A DNA stretch of 64,000 nucleotides from Ovis canadensis (taxonomy: Eukaryota > Chordata > Mammalia > Artiodactyla > Bovidae): assembly GCF_042477335.2 (NCBI RefSeq), contig NC_091247.1:18028501-18092500 (forward strand). Direction: 5' to 3'. This document shows, in pieces, positions 43,565 through 54,296 of this stretch. A model generated the notes under the pieces. It had not been told where the DNA came from. It saw only the letters and a list, made by a program, of their open reading frames with translations, and made no database searches. Numbering within the stretch: position 1 is the first letter of the stretch; each line of letters begins with the position of its first letter. The position numbers and the translations under genes are program-made.

Positions 43565-45060
43565 GAGCACACACACAGAGCAGGGAGCCCTCACACAGAG
43601 AGCAGGGAGCACACACACAAAGAGCAGGGAGAACACACACACAGAGCAGGGAGCAGACACAGAGAACAGGGAGCACACACTGAGAGCAGGAAGCATACAC
43701 AGAGAGCAGGGAGGACTCACAGAGAGCAAGGAGCACAAACACACAGAGAGCAGGGAGCACACACAGAGAGCAGGGAGCACACACAGAGAGCAGGGAGCAC
43801 TCACACAGAGAGCAGGGAGCACTCACACAGAGAGCAGGGAGCACTCACACAGAGAGCAGGGAGCAGACACAGAGCAGGGAGCACACACAGAGAGCAGGGA
43901 GCACTCACACAGAGAGCAGGGAGCAGACACACAGAGAGCAGGAAGCACCACACAAAGAGCAGGGAGCAGACACAGAGCAGGGAGCACACACTGAGAGCAG
44001 GAAGCACACACAGAGAGCAGGGAGGACTCAGAGAGCAAGGAGCACACACACAGAGAGAGCAGGGAGTACACACAGAGAGGAGGGAGCACTCACAGAGAGA
44101 GGAGGGAGCACTCACACAGAGAGCAGGGAGCAAACACAGAGAGAGCAGGGAGCACAAACACAGAGAGAGCAGGGAGCACACACACAGAGAGCAGGGAGCA
44201 AGACAGAGCAGGAAGCACACAGAACAGGGAGCACACACAGAGAGAGCAGGGAGCAAGACACAGAGCAGGGAGTACACAGAACAGGGAGCATACACAGAGA
44301 GAGCAGGGAGCACACACAAAGAGCAGGGAGCACACACACAGATAGAGATCAGATGGGCTGCCAGGTGGGGAGCAGTCTTGCACACAGACTGCTCTCTGTG
44401 TGAGAGAGCAGGAAGCACACACAGAGAGCAGGGAGCACAAACACAGAGAGCAGGGAGCACACACAAAGAGCAGGGAGCACACACAGAGCAGGGAGCACAC
44501 ACAAAGAGCAGGGAGCACACACAAAGAGCAGGGAGCACTCACACAAAGAGCAGGGAGCAGACACAGAGCAGGGAGCATACACAGAGAGCAGGGAGCAGAC
44601 ACAGAGAGCAAGGAGGACTCACACAGAGAGCAGGGAGCACACACACACACAGAGCAGGGAGCACACACAGAGAGCAAGGAGCACTCACACAGAGAGCAGA
44701 GAGCACACACAGAGAGCAGGGAGCACACACACAGAGCAGGGAGCACACACAGAGAGAGCAGGGAGCACAAAGCAGGGAGCAAGGAGCACTCACACAGAGA
44801 GCAGAGAGCACACACAGAGAGCAGGGAGCACACACACAGAGCAGGGAGCACACACAGAGAGAGCAGGGAGCACACACACAGAGCAGGGAGCACACACAGA
44901 GCAGAGAGAACACACAGAGCAGGGAGCACACACAGAGCAGGGAGTACACACACAGAGCAGGGAGCATACACACAGAGCAGGGAGCATACACATATAGAGA
45001 AGGGAGCACACACACAGAGCAGGGAGCACACACACAGAGCAGGGAGCATGCACACAGCAG
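43565..45060. repeat. 1.5-kb minisatellite, ~20-bp unit
   Basis: Roughly 75 imperfect tandem copies of a unit like GCAGGGAGCACACACAGAGA, varying from about 14 to 26 bp by gain or loss of CA and GA dinucleotides. Larger repeats are visible: an almost exact 104-bp duplication (44,675-44,778 and 44,779-44,882) and a looser match between 43,645-43,760 and 43,955-44,065. T is nearly absent from the plus strand, so long ORFs arise in several frames of both strands (up to 321 codons). I treat these as artefacts. A unique spacer lies at 44,341-44,402. Confidence 0.97.
44341..44402. other. Non-repeat spacer with hairpin in the minisatellite
   Basis: About 60 bp lack the repeat unit. They end in an 8-bp perfect inverted repeat, CACACAGA (44381-44388) and TCTGTGTG (44395-44402), around a 6-base loop. 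GATGGGCTGCCAG is shared with the left flank of the array. Confidence 0.85.
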
Positions 45061-45799
45061 GTGAGCAGCTGAACCACAGTCAGACTGGCTTGTGCTGAAC
45101 TCCCCATCATCCTCCTCTCAAGCCCCAAACTGATGTAAATCTAAAGTCATCTCCACCCGCCTCCAGCCTCCTGGCAGCTGTCCTTCCTGCTTCCAGCCTT
45201 TCTACCCTGGGTTTCCTGGGACAGGGACTCCAGACCTCCCTCTGAGAGCGGGGAGTCTGGCAGTAAAGTGGGATGAGGCACATTCACTCCTGCTCCCCCA
45301 AGTAGAGATGCACTCCAGCCAGTCTGTCCTGGGAGATGATGAGGAGCAGACTTTGGGGTGCCCCACACCCCCTCCGTGATGTGGAGCCTGAGAATGGGGG
45401 AGTATAGGGATCAGGGAAGGCTCTCCGGTGAGGATGATCTCAGAGCTGGGTTCTGAAGGATGAACAGAAGTTTACTGAGCTGGTTGGAGGGAAAGGACAG
45501 GCAGAGAGGAAACAGCATTTGCAAAAGCCCTGGGACTTGAAAAAGACCTGGCCTGACCGAGGAACTTGGAGCTGCCACATGCGGCTGGCAAGTATACGTC
45601 AAGTCAGAGCGAGTGGGGCAGAAGGAGACCTGGATGTCTCTGCCCATAGGTTCTTAGTGGGAGTTGAGCAGGACACTGGCAAGACCCAGCTGGGGGTTGG
45701 GAAGGGCACCTGGGAGGCCAGACAGGAGCTGTGAGAGCCACAGGTTCGCTTTCACTAGAAACCAGGAGCACTTCTCCTAGCGGGACCACCTCCTCTCTA
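45061..45799. other. Single-copy DNA without recognised features
   Basis: About 740 bp, moderately GC-rich, with no repeat or exon recognised. Confidence 0.4.
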
Positions 45800-46231
45800 C
45801 ATAGTCAAAGCTATGGTTTTTTCAGTCATCATGTAGGGATGTGAGACTTGGTCCATAAAGAAGGCTGAGTGCTGAAGAACTGATGCTTTCAAACTGTGGT
45901 GTTGGAGAAGACTCTTGAGAGTTCCTTGGACTGCAAGGAGATCAAACCAGTCAATCCTAAAGGAAATCAACCCTGAATATTTATTGGGAGGACAGACTGA
46001 AGCTGAAGCTCCAATACTTGGCCACCTGATGCAAAGAGCTGACTCACTGGAGAAGACCCTGATGCTGGGAAAGATAGGGTAGGAGGAGAAGGGGGCAGCA
46101 GAGGATGAGATGGTTGGATGGCATCACTGGCTCAAAGGACATGAACTGGAGCAAACTCCAAGAGAGAGTAAAGGACAGGGAAGCCTGGCGTGCTGCAGTC
46201 CAAAGGGTCAGACACGACTTAGTGCAACAGC
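45800..46231 (+). mobile_element. BovB LINE 3' end, ~430 bp
   Basis: Contains AGTCAAAGCTATGG, GTCCATAAAGAAGGCTGAG, GACTCTTGAGAGTTCCTTGG and the terminal GGGTCAGACACGACTTAG, with a CAACAGCAA tail. Frame is lost at several places. Confidence 0.93.
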
Positions 46232-47547
46232 AAGAGATGGCATGGAGACAGTGCCAGATGGATGCTCAGAAAACCTCAGGAAGGCCAAAGGAGGGTCTGG
46301 CCCCAGGGCCCAGTAGACAGGCCAGGTTCCTGACCAGTGAGGTGGTTTGCCCATGAGTTTTGTGGAACCAGGAAAGTTTGATCTTGCCCCGTTTTGGAGA
46401 TGGTGCAGCGAGATAGCGGCAGGCATCATATCACAGCCAGTCAGTGCCTGGGCCAAGAATAGCGCCCGCTCCAGTGGACTCCCACACTGGGCCTCATGCC
46501 TTTGATGTGGGTGCAGCAGCTGCACGCGCCTTCCTGCACATACACCTGCTGGCCTGCGTCACCTCCAAACGTGGGCATCCGGGCGCATGGAGGTGCCCCA
46601 CCTGAAACATCCCCCTCCTTCCGACACTGCAGATAGAAAACTGTCCAGGAAGAAAGCCCTAAGCCAGAAAGGAAACCTGTCGGGGAGCCGAGGCAGCCCT
46701 GTCGGGCTCTGCAGGGTCCAGGTGAGGACCTCGGTTCACTCTAGCCAGTTCTCATCCCCGCCTTGGAGCCAGGACCTGCCGAATCCTGCCCCTCGCACCA
46801 GAGAAGCGCTCTGAGCAGAGGCATGAGAGTGCCCAGCAGTCACGTGTAGGATGCACCAAGCACATCTGTGCAGACGCTGCCTTCAGATGGGAGGGAATTA
46901 GGATGGAGCGGCCCCAGAACATCCTGGGGGGGGGGTGGCAGTAGCTCCCCAGGGTTTGCCTCCCTAGAGCCCACTTCTCTCTTCTCTCCGGAGGTTTTCT
47001 GTCTTTGAAAAGAACCCATCCTGGCCAGCCATCCGCTCAGCATTGCCCAGAGCCACTCCAGCCAATGTGTGCAGAAAGTGGGCCATGGGCATTGGGATGT
47101 CCAGAGCCATTCCCGCCTGAGGACAGCGGGGTGTGTCGGCCACTCCGAGAGGCACGGACTTGGAAAGCCAAGGTTTTCTTGTAATCTGGGCCTTGGGACT
47201 TTTTAAGAGGAAAAAAATAAAAACGTGTTGTCTGCGGTTTTGTTCTCAATCCAAAGGCACGGTGCTTTGGAGAGTGCTCAGATTCTGCTTTTGGCGGATC
47301 TTAGGATCCAAAAATATGATGATGGATGGAGGAAGGGCAGTGCTTTTTAGGATTTAACATATTTTCTCAGACACATTTTAAGCTTGATTATAGCTTGAAA
47401 TACTAATGGTGCGTGTGTCTTATGCTCAACAAAGAGCTTCTCTCTGCCTAAAGGTACCAGGCCTTTCTAGGAATGATTACACTATTCTGCTCATCCCACT
47501 GACCAGCTAAAAACCCGCACACCTGAGGGCTCCCCATTGCCCTCAGA
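46232..47547. other. Single-copy DNA without a recognised gene
   Basis: A G10 run lies near 46,927. The stretch from 47,100 to 47,545 is repeat-free and AT-richer. ORFs up to 105 codons have no domain. Confidence 0.4.
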
Positions 47548-47785
47548 TGCAATCATTGTTATCATCTTTATAGAGATTAGTGAGGGCCGTGCTAAGCATG
47601 TGGCATCTATTACCTCATGTAAGTCTCAAAACAAGCTTCAAAGGAAATAGTATTCGGCTCATTACACAGAAGAGAAAGCCAAGGCTCAGAGAACTGTCAG
47701 GACTTGTCTGATCTCACTGCACACACAGTATCAGTGCTGAGGTGAACCCCAAACCTAGCAACACTGTCTTCTATCCAACATGCAC
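47548..47785 (+). mobile_element. MIR SINE, near full length
   Basis: GTGCTAAGCATGTGGCATCTATTACCTCATG, then CTCATTACACAGAAGAGAAAGCCAAGGCTCAGAGAAC, then a decayed 3' end CAACACTGTCTTCTATCC. Confidence 0.82.
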
Positions 47786-48021
47786 CCTCCCCTTCATCTA
47801 CTTCCTATCCTGATGGAAGAGTTTAGGCCTCACTCCCTGCTCCTGAAGCCCCTCCCAGACACCCTGCCCACGTCTGACTAGGGAGCATCTCCAGAAGAGG
47901 CAGCATCCTTGCTAACTTTACCTGCCTCTCCTAGGCTGGGATCCCTTGGGCCCTGATGCCAGGTGGTTCCTCGCCATGTCCAGCACAGAACCTGGTACCC
48001 AAAAGGGGGCCAGTAACTATG

Positions 48022-48222
48022 TGTGAAAGTGAAAGTGTTAGTCGCCCAGTAATGTCCAACTCTCACAGTTCCATGGACTGTGGCTCACCAGACTCCTCTC
48101 CATGGGATTCTCCAGGCAAGAATACTGGAGTGGGTTGCCATTCCCTATTCCAAGGGATCTTCCCAACCTAGGGATTGAACCTGGGTTTCCTGCATTGCAC
48201 ACAGATTCTTTACTGTCTGATT
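48022..48222 (-). mobile_element. Bov-tA SINE, head partly lost
   Basis: GTGAAAGTGAAAGTGTTAGTCGC marks the antisense 3' tail. The body is intact; the head ends early at ATTCTTTACTGTCTGA. Confidence 0.9.
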
Positions 48223-48409
48223 GTGGAGTGAATGATTTTATTCTGCACTAGAGCATCGTTTTCACTCTTGACAACTTTGTCTATCAAGAAAATTAATAGT
48301 ATCTACCAATGGGTCTGTGTCTCCCCAGGCTTGATGGTGAGAAAGATGACCTACAGAGGCAGGTAAAGTTGAGACCAACACTCAGAGGGTGGGCTCAGCA
48401 GGCCAGTCT
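48223..48409. other. Short single-copy stretch
   Basis: Nothing is recognised; it contains an AAAATTAATAG motif. Confidence 0.35.
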
Positions 48410-48423
48410 GGCTGGAGGTTTTG

Positions 48424-48546
48424 TTTCTGTTTTGTGTTTTGGTTTTGGGGCCATGAGGCATGTGGGATCTTAGTTCCCCACCCAGGGAATGACTCCTCAC
48501 CCCTGCCCTCACCCAATTTTAACCACTGGACCTCCAGGAAGTCCCA
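48424..48546 (-). mobile_element. CHR-type tRNA SINE with target-site duplication
   Basis: Plus strand shows GGCCATGAGGCATGTGGGATC, TAGTTCCCCACCCAGGGAA and TTAACCACTGGACCTCCAGG. The exact 14-bp repeat GGCTGGAGGTTTTG at 48410-48423 and 48547-48560 brackets it. Confidence 0.9.
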
Positions 48547-48689
48547 GGCTGGAGGTTTTGCATTCATACAGGCTCCCAGGTATACTGCCGCTGGCCACCC
48601 TGGCCTCACCGTGCTTGAGAAGTGACCATCTAGCCAATTAAAGGCACTTAACATGAGGCTCACCAACGTTTTGGACAACTTCAAAACTC

Positions 48690-49153
48690 TGGCTCAAACT
48701 TGTGGTTACCAAGAGAGGAATGGGGAAGTGAGATCACTTGGGAGATTGGGACTGACGTACACACACTACTGTGTATAAAGCAGATAACTAATGAGGACCT
48801 TGCTGTTGCTCAGTCGCTCGGTTGTGTCCGACTCTTGGTGACTCCATGGACTGCAGCATACCAAGCTTCCCTGTCCTTCACCGTCTCCCGGAGTTTGCTC
48901 AAACTCATATCCGTTGAGTTGATGATTCCATCCAACCAACTCATCCCCTGTAGCCCCCTTCTCACATCAGGAACCCTTCTCAATACTCTGTAATGAACTA
49001 TATGGGAAAAGAATCTTAAAAAGAGTGGATAGATGGACACATATAGCTGATTCACTTTGCTGTACTGCAGAAACTGACCCAATATTGCGAAGCAGCTATA
49101 CTCCAATAAAAATTAATGAAAGAAAACCCTCTGATCACAGCATGAAAAAAAAA
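48690..49153 (+). mobile_element. Ruminant L1 3' UTR split by BovB
   Basis: Left part TTGTGGTTACCAAGAGAGGAATGG to TAACTAATGAGGACC; right part ACTCTGTAATGAACTATATGGG, TGATTCACTTTGCTGTAC, then CTCCAATAAAAATTAATG and A-rich tails. Confidence 0.9.
48801..48964 (-). mobile_element. BovB tail inserted in L1
   Basis: Antisense BovB 3' end (TCGGTTGTGTCCGACTCTTGG to TCATCCCCTGTAGCCCCC). The L1 reads on across it, so this insertion is younger than the L1. Confidence 0.9.
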
Positions 49154-49520
49154 AAATGAATGAGCACATTCTCAGTTTTCTACTTGAAAGAGTCATTTGC
49201 TACGGTGGGGGATTTTTCTCTGCACTTTCTGAAATGCCAGGAAATACAATTTCAAATGTGACTGCTATGTCCTCATCCGGGCACTGCAAGCTCACCTGGC
49301 TGTACCTCAGAGGGCGCCCGGGGCTCCCCACCAGAACGCCAGCACCCAGCTTAGAGTTACGTTCTGACTCCTCTGAACATGACACCCTGTCCTTCGGCAC
49401 GGGTGCACTCAGAAAAAATTCCCGTAGACCACACACACGCACACACATGCCCGGGCCCCACATACGTACACGCGCACACACACAGCCTCAGCTTCCGGTT
49501 GGCAATGAATGTGCGGGTGT
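49154..49520. other. Single-copy DNA before a CpG island
   Basis: AT-rich at first, with a CACACGCACACACATG simple stretch near 49,433-49,485. No exon is recognised. Confidence 0.4.
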
Positions 49521-49945
49521 TTTTCTGCATCTCACTCGCGGGAACGGTCCGCGGGGACAGCGCAGGTGCCGTCCCTCCGCGCGCCGGGGAGATGCCCCCT
49601 GACTCCAGGGCAGCGTCCCCGCGGGCCCGGGGCCAGTGAATCACGCAGCCCGGTCCTTCCCCAGTTCCCGGAGCTGGCAAAACTGACTGAAAAACCCGTA
49701 GCAGCTGGCAGGAAATGGGTGCGAGCACTGACCACAGATAAACTGTAGGCCTCCGCAGAGCCGCAGCGGAGAGACCCTGCGACAGGAAGTCGAGCTGTCA
49801 GGCCGCAGCCCCACGCCCGCTCACGGGGCACCCTGGGGGCCACGGAGGACTGCGGGCCCCCGATAACACTGGGGGACACAGCTGTGGGGTCACGACCACG
49901 GGAGGCGCACTGGCGGCCAGACCGGGAGGGCCCGCGGCCCCGGAG
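49521..49945. promoter_or_regulatory. CpG island, candidate promoter
   Basis: By eye I count about 41 CpGs in 425 bp at roughly 65% GC, near the number expected without CpG depletion, whereas surrounding DNA is strongly depleted. GC-box-like sequence is present (CGCGCGCCGGGGAG, CCCGCGGGCCCGGGG). No transposon lies inside. Such islands usually mark promoters of genes or long non-coding RNAs. Direction cannot be told; no TATA box or clear first exon is seen, and overlapping ORFs on both strands have no domain. Confidence 0.6.
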
Positions 49946-50329
49946 GGAGGGGAAGAAGTGGCCAGGAAGGAGGAGGAAGCAGAGAAAAACCCCGGACTGG
50001 GAGTTCCAGGCTCTGCCTTCAGCAGCAGCAACGGCAACGGTCCTGGCTGGTAGGGCCGGTGATGAAATAACAGCCGGCCCTGGGCTACCCTGTCAAGGTC
50101 AAGTCTTGCGAAGGCCCGTGCGCATTTCTTGCCCAGGGTCCCGGCTGCAAAATGACCCATTCCCAGGTGTAAAGGGCCCAGCCCCACTGAGCACAGGAGG
50201 CAAAGAAGCCCCACTCTACATACAGTGTGCAGACTCAACACTTGCAAACACTCTCAGAGCTTCTCGGCCGATTCAAGGGAGAGACCCTCTCAAATACATC
50301 ATGATAGAGGGATCAATGGCCAGGCAGCA
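49946..50329. other. Single-copy DNA next to the CpG island
   Basis: A 158-codon plus ORF (49884-50360) starts in the island and runs into a MIR; no domain is seen. An AGCAGCAGCAACGGCAACGG stretch lies near 50,020. Confidence 0.4.
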
Positions 50330-50520
50330 CGCAGACCTTTCCATACATTATCCAGCTTAATGCTCACAGACATCCTAGGAGGTGGGTCTGATCGCACCCC
50401 CGTTTTACAGATGGGTAAACTGAGGCTTGAGGAATTAGCCCACTTTGCCCTGGGTCGTGAGCTTATGAAGGACAGAGCCCTAATTCAAGGTCTGACTGCA
50501 GTCTCCATGCTGGGCACCAA
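50330..50520 (+). mobile_element. MIR SINE
   Basis: CATACATTATCCAGCTTAATGCTCACAGACATCCTAGGAGG, then CCCCGTTTTACAGATGGGTAAACTGAGGC and a decayed 3' end. Confidence 0.85.
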
Positions 50521-51429
50521 GTTCAATATCCTCCATTCACAGGGAGAGCCTGTAGATGCTGGAAGTGTGGAAGAGAGAGACGGGGAAGCTTGCAGACCTG
50601 AGAGAGGGGGCCTGCAGTTAGCGTCCAGTAACATCCTCCCACAGCCCAGGGTGGATGCCAGGCCAAGAGGGGACCAAATGTCTTTGCACCCCAAAGCAGA
50701 CTCAGGGGTCCATCCACAGACAGCCAGAGCAGGGTGACGCTCTGGCCACTGGCCCCTCGGGGATATCTTTGGACAAGCTCCACCGGGTCTCCGACTCCCA
50801 GGGAAAAAGGGGCTGGGCTGAGAAGGGCCGACCTGGGCATTCCCAGGCCTCCGTCTGCCTCTCCTGCGGGTGGCACTCTGCAAGGGGCGCAGGTCGCCTT
50901 CCTGGCTCTGAGGAGCAGCCCAGGGCACCTGCCCCAGGGGTGAGAGTGGCCCCCTCTGCTGGCCCCGATTCGGGCCTGTCTCCCCATCTCTAGCAAGACG
51001 GAGTTCAGCTGGGCGACTGACTCACCCTTGTTCCTGGAACTGTCTGAAGGCGGGAGAGGATGCTGTGGGTAGATTCTAACTGTATCATCTGGGCTGGGGC
51101 CGGTAGCAGATGGTCCTTAGGAAAAAAAAATACTTCCATATGGGCTTAAAATAGCTCAGCACTCACCATCAGCTGAATGGGGAAATGTACGAGCTCATGG
51201 GTCACGTGGGGGTGGGCGCTGCAGGCTGCAGGTTGGGACACGGGGCCCCGGGGCACAGCCACAGCGGCAAAGCCCAGAAGGCGGGAAGGGGAGAACGGGG
51301 CACCCCAACCCTCCACAATCTGCCCGGCCTGGAGGCAGTGGCGGCCCCCTGACAGTCTGGAGTCCATGTGACCCATGGCCGCAGAGAGGACCGGGGTCTG
51401 AGACCCACAGCTGGGGCGCGGGCGTGAGG
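50521..51429. other. Single-copy DNA without a recognised gene
   Basis: GC-rich; ORFs of 147-170 codons overlap on opposite strands. About 14 CpGs occur in 51,210-51,430. An A9 run lies at 51,121. Confidence 0.4.
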
Positions 51430-51560
51430 CCTGGACCTCAGAGCCTGCCTGGGCTAAATCTCAGATCTGCCACTCGCTATTTCGTGCGCCCTGGGGCAGG
51501 TCGCTTCCTCTTTCTGCGCCCCAGTTTCCCCATCTCTTAAGTGGAGCAAACTCAGCAGCC
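51430..51560 (-). mobile_element. MIR SINE, antisense
   Basis: AGATCTGCCACTCGCTATTTCGTGCGCCCTGGGGCAGGTCGCTTCCTC, then CCCAGTTTCCCCATCTCTTAAG: a clear antisense MIR. Confidence 0.85.
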
Positions 51561-52414
51561 TTCTCTGGGGCAGGCTGGTTGGGGGGAGGGTCTGCAGGAG
51601 CCCAGCCCCCCGGAAGGGGCTCTCTAAGCCGGCTCACAGCGCGGAGGGCTCACCCAGAGGCAGGAGGCAGGTCCCCTCTTCTGAAAACTCTTTTCCTGTC
51701 CTTATTTAAGCAGCGACAAGGGACAGCTCTGAAAGTCTGAGTCTCAAGTTACACCCCGGGTGGGGGGGGGTGGCCAATGACTGTGCCCTGGGAGGGCCAA
51801 GTGATGACAGGAAAGACACCGCAGGCTAGAACAGGCAGAGGAGGCCAGCTGCCCCAGAAGCGGGCGGCAGGCAGGCGGTCTGGCTCAAGCCAGCAGCCCA
51901 GGACCTCCAGGGCTCTCTCCTGACCCCCAGAGCTCTCTCCTGACCCCCAGAGCCCAGCAATCAGAGTCCCACTGTCCCATGGTGGTCTCTGATGGGTAGA
52001 AGACCTCCCAACTGTAGGGCAGAGGAGTAGTAGCCTCCAAGGGAGCTAGAGGCCTTTGGGCCATTTGTCCAAGACAGAATGTCAGTCTGGGAATGGTCAG
52101 CTTCTATACCGGTTCACCTCTGTGTCCTCGGGGTAAGCGGTGTGCTGCATTGGTAAATGTTGAACGACCAGCTCCGCAGGGGATTAGAAAGTTGCTCTGA
52201 TTTGTGCCAGTCTTCATGGCGTCAATACCCCAACCCTGGGCAGCTTGCTCACCGAACGTGGACTTTGGGAAGACATGGCAGGGTCTGCTTCCAGCAGCTC
52301 CCGTGCCTGTCCACAATCGCTGAGACGCTGAGCAGCGTGCCAAGGGAGAAGACAGTGCTTTCAGTCAGATTCTGGGTAACCACCATTCACCCATTGAACT
52401 TGGTTCGGTCCTGA
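51561..52414. other. Single-copy DNA with a 20-bp tandem duplication
   Basis: At 51911-51950 the unit (A/G)GCTCTCTCCTGACCCCCAG is present twice with one mismatch. No gene is recognised. Confidence 0.45.
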
Positions 52415-52600
52415 CTGCTCTTATTAGGCTGGGTGGCCTTGGGCATGTGACCCACCTACACTGGGCCTCCCGTGTGAAGCGAGACCCAGAAGCACCACCC
52501 TCCGTACGAGGGTAAGGGTAGAATGGTAACAATGCCCACGCAATAATAGTTGTTACATCGGGCACACACCTGAGGACCTGCACGTGGCTCTTGGTCATCA
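52415..52600 (-). mobile_element. Probable antisense MIR
   Basis: GGGTGGCCTTGGGCATGTGACC, GGTAGAATGGTAACAATGCC and CAATAATAGTTGTTACATCGGGCACACACC follow antisense MIR order, strongly diverged. Confidence 0.55.
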
Positions 52601-53495
52601 GGAGCACTTAGAACCTCGCCCACCCACTGCTGCTCTAGCAGCTATCTCCCCGTAGCCCTGCATACCCTCCTTCGCCTCACATGCTCCTTCAGAGTGCTGC
52701 CAGGCCAGCCCCCACTGCCCCTTCCTCCTGCCCCTGGATCTACCCAGGGCTACAACCTCAGCCCCCTCACCAGCTCCCGCCAACGTCCCTGGTGACCTCA
52801 CTTTCTAAATCTGTGAGCTGTGCCTCAGTCATCTTCTCTTCCACTTTTCAGCAGCACTGGGGCAGGGGGGCGGACAGGGGGGATGCTGCAGACCACCCAG
52901 CTCCCCTTCCATGGCGGCTCCCTCTCCTGCCAACCCTCCCCAGGCTTCTTTCTCTACTCTCCCTGCCTGGGCATTTTTTTCCTCTGCTGTGGCTCGAGCC
53001 TTAGGCGGGAGTGTGCCTCCCTGGAGACAGTTTCGCCGGCCTGCTCCAGGGGCCCGTGTACAGTCTCCACATCTACCAGCCTCTCCCAAACTTGCCTCCA
53101 CCCAGGCTGCTGCTCTGCTCACCTTGGCATCAGAACCCAAGTCCACTCCACACACCTCCTCGGTTCTTCGTCCAGAACCCAATGGACCACTCCCTGCCAG
53201 ACCTGTTCTGCACCTGGCATCTGTAACTTAACGACTGCCACCTCCCTTAACCCCGCCGTCACCTGGTCCTGTTTGCCACCATTCTCCCTCTTGGCCCCGC
53301 ATCGAATCTCCCGCAGACCTGTATCTTTCCAGGCATCAGGCCAACCCATCCCCTTGGTCTTCTCTCTTCAGCGCAATCTCCCAGGGCAAGCGAGTGCCAC
53401 TTCTGGGGACCTGGCCATGCTGCCCCATCTCACCGGCCTCTCCTCCAGCCTTGCCCTCCATTCCATCCTCTGTATCCTTCCAGGGTGATCTTTTG
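52601..53495. other. Pyrimidine-rich single-copy DNA
   Basis: Long ORFs (222 codons plus at 52820-53488; 117 minus) reflect CT-rich composition; they are Ser/Pro/Leu-rich with no domain. It may include decayed L2-like sequence, but I cannot show it. Confidence 0.35.
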
Positions 53496-53533
53496 AAATC
53501 TCAGAGGGGGTCAGGCCACCCTCAAGTAGGAAG
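53496..53533. repeat. 38-bp direct repeat, left copy
   Basis: It begins AAATCTCAGAGG and ends CCACCCTCAAGTAGGAAG. It matches 53851-53888 at 35 of 38 positions and borders the SINE array exactly. Confidence 0.95.
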
Positions 53534-53728
53534 TGAAAGTGAAGCTCGCTCAGTCGTGTCCAACTCTTTGCGACCCAACTGACTGTACAGTCCATGGAAT
53601 TCTCCAGGCTAGAATACTGGAGTGGGTAGCCTTTCCCTTCTCCAGGGGATCTTCCCCACCCAGGGATCGAACCCAGATCTCCCGCATTGCGGGCAGATCC
53701 TTTTACCTGCTGAGCCACAAGGGAAGCC
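53534..53728 (-). mobile_element. Bov-tA SINE, first unit of an array
   Basis: Full antisense element from tail GTGAAAGTGAAGCTCGC to head CCACAAGGGAAGCCC. Its B-box is GGTTCGATCCC. Confidence 0.93.
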
Positions 53729-53850
53729 CAAGAATACTGGAGTGGGTAGCCTATCCCTTCTCCAGGAGATCTTCCCAACCCAGGAGTCGAACCGGGGTCT
53801 CCTGCATTGCAGGTGGATTCTTTACCAACTGAGCCACCAGGGAAGCCCCA
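53729..53850 (-). mobile_element. Bov-tA SINE, partial second unit in tandem
   Basis: Starts inside the BovA body (AGAATACTGGAGTGGGTAGCC) directly after the first unit's head and ends at its own complete head, CCACCAGGGAAGCCCC. The two units have the same orientation and no spacer. Confidence 0.93.
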
Positions 53851-53888
53851 AAATCTCAGAGGCAGTTAGGCCACCCTCAAGTAGGAAG
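53851..53888. repeat. 38-bp direct repeat, right copy
   Basis: Partner of 53496-53533. The three mismatches are clustered after AAATCTCAGAGG. Confidence 0.95.
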
Positions 53889-54296
53889 CTCAGAAAATCT
53901 CAGCTTGGCTTCTCAGGACCTGGGGGACCAGCCTCAGCCTACTTCTCTCTCTCCCTGTCTGTCTACCTGCCTGTCTCTGCTTCCCCGCGTCACCCCCTCC
54001 TCACCCCCACATTCCTACCTTTTGATTTCCCCCTTCCTCACATCGCACGCCCCCGCACCCGACCCAGGAGAGGACCAAGTCCAACACCATTGTCTTCATA
54101 GCAGTTGACTAGCTTTGTGATTATTCACCTCCTCTGTGGTTAATTGATTAACATCTAAGCCTCCCACTGGGCCAGTTATTCCCAAAGCGGAATTGGCTGA
54201 AGTTTTGAGCTGGGTAATGCTTTACCCTGCTATTGTCTGTGACCGGCAGGAGAGCCGAGCCCCACCCACTAGATGCCTGCGGCACTCCCAGCCATT
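53889..54296. other. Single-copy DNA without recognised features
   Basis: CT-rich to 54,070, then AT-rich with GTTAATTGATTAACATC near 54,140, a symmetric TTAAT-type site. No gene. Confidence 0.4.

Noticed and set aside
44090..45055. 321-codon minus ORF, Cys/Leu-rich, and similar long ORFs on both strands
   Set aside because: They lie wholly within the minisatellite. The near absence of T on one strand removes most stop codons, and open frames appear in several phases of both strands, so they are composition artefacts.
43565..45060. CRISPR-like array
   Set aside because: The repeats are contiguous, variable in length and have no unique spacers of regular size; the DNA is clearly mammalian.
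52820..53488. 222-codon plus ORF
   Set aside because: Ser/Pro/Leu-rich product of pyrimidine-rich DNA, with other long ORFs overlapping in two frames.
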